From: Trueperaceae bacterium
Lineage (GTDB): Bacteria > Deinococcota > Deinococci > Deinococcales > Trueperaceae
Assembly: GCA_013697735.1 (NCBI GenBank)
Contig: JACCWH010000237.1
Span: 1-64,000 of the forward strand
DNA length: 64,000 nucleotides
Reading direction: 5' to 3'
Part shown: in pieces, positions 61,336-64,000 of the stretch
Layout of the letters: every line of letters starts with the position of its first letter
Numbering within the stretch: the first letter of the stretch is position 1
The notes under the pieces: model-generated
What the model saw: only the letters and a program-made list of their open reading frames with translations
What the model was told of the DNA's origin: nothing
Databases searched by the model: none
Position numbers and translations under genes: made by a program

Positions 61336-62858
61336 TCGATCGTTCCAGGCGGCTTGCTCGTGATGTCGTAGACCACGCGATTGACCTCGGGGACGGCATT
61401 GACGATCCGGCTCGACACCGTCGCCAAGAACTCGTGGGGTAGCCGCGCCCAGTCGGCGGTCATGCCGTCCACGGAGGTCACGGCGCGCAGCGCGACGGTA
61501 TTGGCGTAGGTCCGTCCATCGCCCATCACCCCCACGGATCGCAAGGGCGTGAGCACCGCCAGCGCTTGCCAGGTGTCGTCGTAGTGCCCGAACTCCCGCA
61601 GTGCCGAGATGAAGACGTCGTCGACGCGCCGCAAGACCTCGAGCCGCTCGCGCGTCACCTCACCGAGGCAGCGAATGGCGAGCCCCGGCCCGGGGAATGG
61701 GTGGCGGTCGCGGAGGTGTTTGGGCATTCCGAGGATGTCGGCGACCTCGCGTACCTCGTCCTTGAAGAGTGTGCGGAACGGTTCGATGAGTTCGAAGGCG
61801 AGGTCGTCGGGGAGACCGCCGACGTTGTGGTGCGACTTGATGTTGGCCGCGCCGTGCCCTCCGGCGGACTCGATCACGTCGGGGTAGAGCGTCCCCTGTG
61901 CTAGGTAGCGGATGTCGCCCCGTTCGTCCTGGACGCGCGCGGCCTCGGCGGCGAAGACTTCGATGAAGGCGCGCCCGATCGCCTTGCGCTTCGCCTCCGG
62001 ATCCACCACGCCCTCCAGCGCGTCGAGAAAGCGCTCGGAGGCGTCGATCACGGTGAGGTCGACGCCGAGCGCGCGCAGCGCGCGCTCGACCTCCTCGGCT
62101 TCCCCGAGACGCAACAGGCCGTGGTCGACGAAGACCGCGACCAGACGCTCGCCGATCGCCCGATGGAGGAGCAGACCGAGCGTCGAGGAGTCGACGCCGC
62201 CCGAGATACCCAGGAGCACGCGCGCGTCGCCCACGCGCTCGCGGACGTCGCGCACGGCAGTGTCGACGATCTGCTCCGGCGTCCAGTCGCGAGCGACGTC
62301 GGTGGCGGCGACGAAGCGCTCGAGCAGGGCGATACCCTTGGGTGTGTGCCGCACCTCGGGGTGGAATTGCAGGGCGTAGCGACGCGCAGCACGGTCCTCC
62401 ATGGCGGCGATGGTCGTGTCGGCGGTGGCGGCGGTGGCCACGAACCCCGGGGGCGGCTCGACGACGCTGTCGCCGTGGCTCATCCAAGCCACGAACTCCC
62501 CCTCGATCCCTTCGAAGAGTGCACCCTCGTAGGAAGAGAGCACGGCCTTGCCGTACTCGCGGCTCGGCGACGCCTCGACGCGGCCACCGAGCGCCCGCGC
62601 GAGGAGGTGCATGCCGTAACAGATCGCGAGCACCGGCAGCCGTGTCTCGAGGAGCCCTTCCGGTAGCTCGGGGGCACCTGGAGCATAGACACTCTGCGGG
62701 CCCCCCGACAGGATGACGCCGCGGGCGTCGTGCTCTTCGAGGGTGCGGACGTCGACATCGGGACGCTCGATGACGGAGAAGACCTGGAGTTCGCGCAGGC
62801 GCCGGGTGATGAGTCGCGTGTACTGCGACCCGTAGTCGATGACGACGATACTTGACAT
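61326..62858 (-). CDS. guaA: GMP synthase (glutamine-hydrolysing)
   Basis: 510 residues. The glutamine amidotransferase domain has [21 protein letters not shown], nucleophile Cys in [11 protein letters not shown] and the His of [10 protein letters not shown]; the ATP-pyrophosphatase loop is [12 protein letters not shown] near residue 225, and the dimerisation domain has [17 protein letters not shown] and the closing KPPGTIEWE. It converts XMP to GMP. The start at 62858 ([10 protein letters not shown]) is 5 bases after CGGAG. It lies 19 bases after the pseudokinase-like gene. Confidence 0.97.
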   Translation of the reverse strand: MSSIVVIDYGSQYTRLITRRLRELQVFSVIERPDVDVRTLEEHDARGVILSGGPQSVYAPGAPELPEGLLETRLPVLAICYGMHLLARALGGRVEASPSREYGKAVLSSYEGALFEGIEGEFVAWMSHGDSVVEPPPGFVATAATADTTIAAMEDRAARRYALQFHPEVRHTPKGIALLERFVAATDVARDWTPEQIVDTAVRDVRERVGDARVLLGISGGVDSSTLGLLLHRAIGERLVAVFVDHGLLRLGEAEEVERALRALGVDLTVIDASERFLDALEGVVDPEAKRKAIGRAFIEVFAAEAARVQDERGDIRYLAQGTLYPDVIESAGGHGAANIKSHHNVGGLPDDLAFELIEPFRTLFKDEVREVADILGMPKHLRDRHPFPGPGLAIRCLGEVTRERLEVLRRVDDVFISALREFGHYDDTWQALAVLTPLRSVGVMGDGRTYANTVALRAVTSVDGMTADWARLPHEFLATVSSRIVNAVPEVNRVVYDITSKPPGTIEWE

Positions 62859-62877
62859 GAAGACTCCGGAGGGCGCG

Positions 62878-64000
62878 CTACGGCGCGTCGGTGAAGGACA
62901 GCGTGATGGCGGTGTCGCCCGGGACGACGAGCGTGACGATCTCGCTCCGGCGCCCGTCGAAGCCCCCTTGGAGCTGCCAAGTTCCCGCGCGATCGAGGGT
63001 GATCCTGTCGGGGACGCTCCGGATCGTGGTTCCCGCGCCGTGGCTCGAGCCGGGGGGACTCGATACCACCACGAGCGAGACCGGCGGAAGTCGGGCGGGC
63101 GACACGAAGACGTCGACGGCGTAGCTGGCGCTGCCGCTCGCAGCGCCGTTGGCAGGGGCGGGGTCGCCGGCACGGTCACCGGCGCGTTGCCCCCACACGG
63201 TGACGAGTGCCAATGCGAGGGCTGCGACCACGAGCAGCCCGACGAGCCAGACGCGGCGACGATCGCGCACCGAACCGACCGCGGCCTCGACCCGATCACC
63301 GACGGTGCGTCCAGGCCTGATCTCGTCGCCGGAGCGGTAGGTGACGTCGGGGGGGAGGGTCTTGGAGAACCGTGCTCCCGAGGTGCGGGCGGGGGTCGCC
63401 GTCGGTGGAGCGGTCGAAGCCGGGAGCGTGACCGGCACGGGATCCCGCCCCCTCGCCGGAGTCGGGGGCAGGTCGGGCGCGCTCTCGATGCGGACGTGAG
63501 CGAACGCCTCCGGAGCGGCGTTGCGTGGTGGGCGTGGCGTGGCGCGTGCGCTCGCGTCGGGGAGTCTGATGTCGGCAGCGCCCGGCGCGGCACGCTGCGG
63601 GTCGTCGGCGAGGACGGGGCCGGCGGCGGCCGGCGCTCGCTCCTGTGCGCCGGGCTCGTGCGCGCCGGCGTCGTGCAAGGCGGCGCTCGCGGCGGCGGCG
63701 TCGCCATCGTCGACGGTGCGTCGCAGAACGTCGATCGCCGCTTCTGAGAGCGCGTGCCCCGGGAGTTCGAGCATGCTCCCCGCTAGTCGCCGGGCGTCGT
63801 CGGCGAGTGCACCCGCTCCGGCCGCAGCCGCCTCGCTCCCGAGTGCGTCCCACGGCACCCCGTACCCTTCGATCCAGACGTCGTCGACCCGTCGGAAGAT
63901 GCGTTCGGCACCGAGATCCCCGTGCACGACGCCGAGCCGTGCTGCTCCTGCGATCACCTCGAATGCGCGCGCGGCGACGTACACATCGAGGGAGGCGGGC
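62878..64000 (-). CDS. Pseudokinase-like membrane protein, 5' end beyond the window
   Basis: The frame is open to the last base, so the N-terminal part is missing. The visible start ([29 protein letters not shown]) looks like the end of a protein-kinase fold: HGDL stands at the HRD position and IEGYG where DFG is expected, and the Asn of the catalytic loop is absent, so catalysis is unlikely. An Ala/Pro-rich juxtamembrane region, one membrane helix ([19 protein letters not shown]) and a ~100-residue beta-rich extracytoplasmic domain follow ([19 protein letters not shown]-like). Putative role: membrane signalling or cell-wall sensing. The kinase part is judged from one motif region only. Confidence 0.6.
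   Translation of the reverse strand, partial: PASLDVYVAARAFEVIAGAARLGVVHGDLGAERIFRRVDDVWIEGYGVPWDALGSEAAAAGAGALADDARRLAGSMLELPGHALSEAAIDVLRRTVDDGDAAAASAALHDAGAHEPGAQERAPAAAGPVLADDPQRAAPGAADIRLPDASARATPRPPRNAAPEAFAHVRIESAPDLPPTPARGRDPVPVTLPASTAPPTATPARTSGARFSKTLPPDVTYRSGDEIRPGRTVGDRVEAAVGSVRDRRRVWLVGLLVVAALALALVTVWGQRAGDRAGDPAPANGAASGSASYAVDVFVSPARLPPVSLVVVSSPPGSSHGAGTTIRSVPDRITLDRAGTWQLQGGFDGRRSEIVTLVVPGDTAITLSFTDAP

Overview
The window is very GC-rich, gene-dense chromosomal DNA with no mobile elements, and the housekeeping set is ordinary: mfd, recG, era, guaA, serA, acnA, hrcA, murE and an initiator tRNA. The best guess for the source is an early-branching Deinococcota (Trueperaceae-like) bacterium. 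Three things support this. At least fifteen genes have a TANNNT -10 box 5 to 10 bases before the start codon, the leaderless pattern known from Deinococcus and Thermus. Menaquinone is made by the futalosine route (mqnC plus an aminofutalosine-deaminase-like gene). MurE lacks the usual meso-diaminopimelate motif. The outer-membrane barrel gene and lipid A genes show a diderm envelope. The phylum is inferred, not proven.

Layout. 1-5 kb: 5'-truncated acetyltransferase, mreB paralogue 1, quinone oxidoreductase, methyltransferase, 3-hydroxyisobutyrate-type dehydrogenase. 5-10 kb: an operon of a large P-loop/TPR protein with acuB and acuC. 10-12.9 kb: mqnC, deaminase, thioredoxin. 13-23 kb: lipoprotein, ArsR-like regulator, aconitase, a small exported or anchored protein, SpoIID-like protein, a DUF104-like protein coupled to rsmI behind three 15-bp repeats, then mfd. 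23-35 kb: outer-membrane protein, GIY-YIG protein, era, tRNA-fMet, deoxynucleoside kinase-murE-pdp operon, CorC-like protein, amino-acid transporter parts with alr, MFS exporter. 35-42 kb: recG, membrane protein, LEA-type lipoprotein, serA, class V aminotransferase.

42-60 kb is an envelope island on the minus strand in three consecutive transcription blocks. The first (59.6 to 57 kb) encodes a roadblock-like protein and a membrane protein. The second (56.9 to 52.9 kb) encodes a ~1000-residue coiled-coil protein with the same N-terminal domain and a C-terminal roadblock-like domain, coupled to tsaE and tsaB. The third (52.7 to 42 kb) runs mreB2, S55 protease, lpxD, lpxC, a GnnA-like oxidoreductase, then fabZ, lpxA, an lpxB-like gene, an MsbA-like ABC transporter and a methyltransferase. 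Nearly every junction is an ATGA, GTGA or TGATG overlap, and two block boundaries carry a hairpin that overlaps the next promoter's -35 region. 60-64 kb: hrcA, EVE protein, guaA and the C-terminal part of a pseudokinase-like membrane protein.

The paired roadblock proteins with their membrane partner are the strongest candidate for an undescribed system. No gene-free stretch exceeds 300 bases; the longest gap is 59596-59833.
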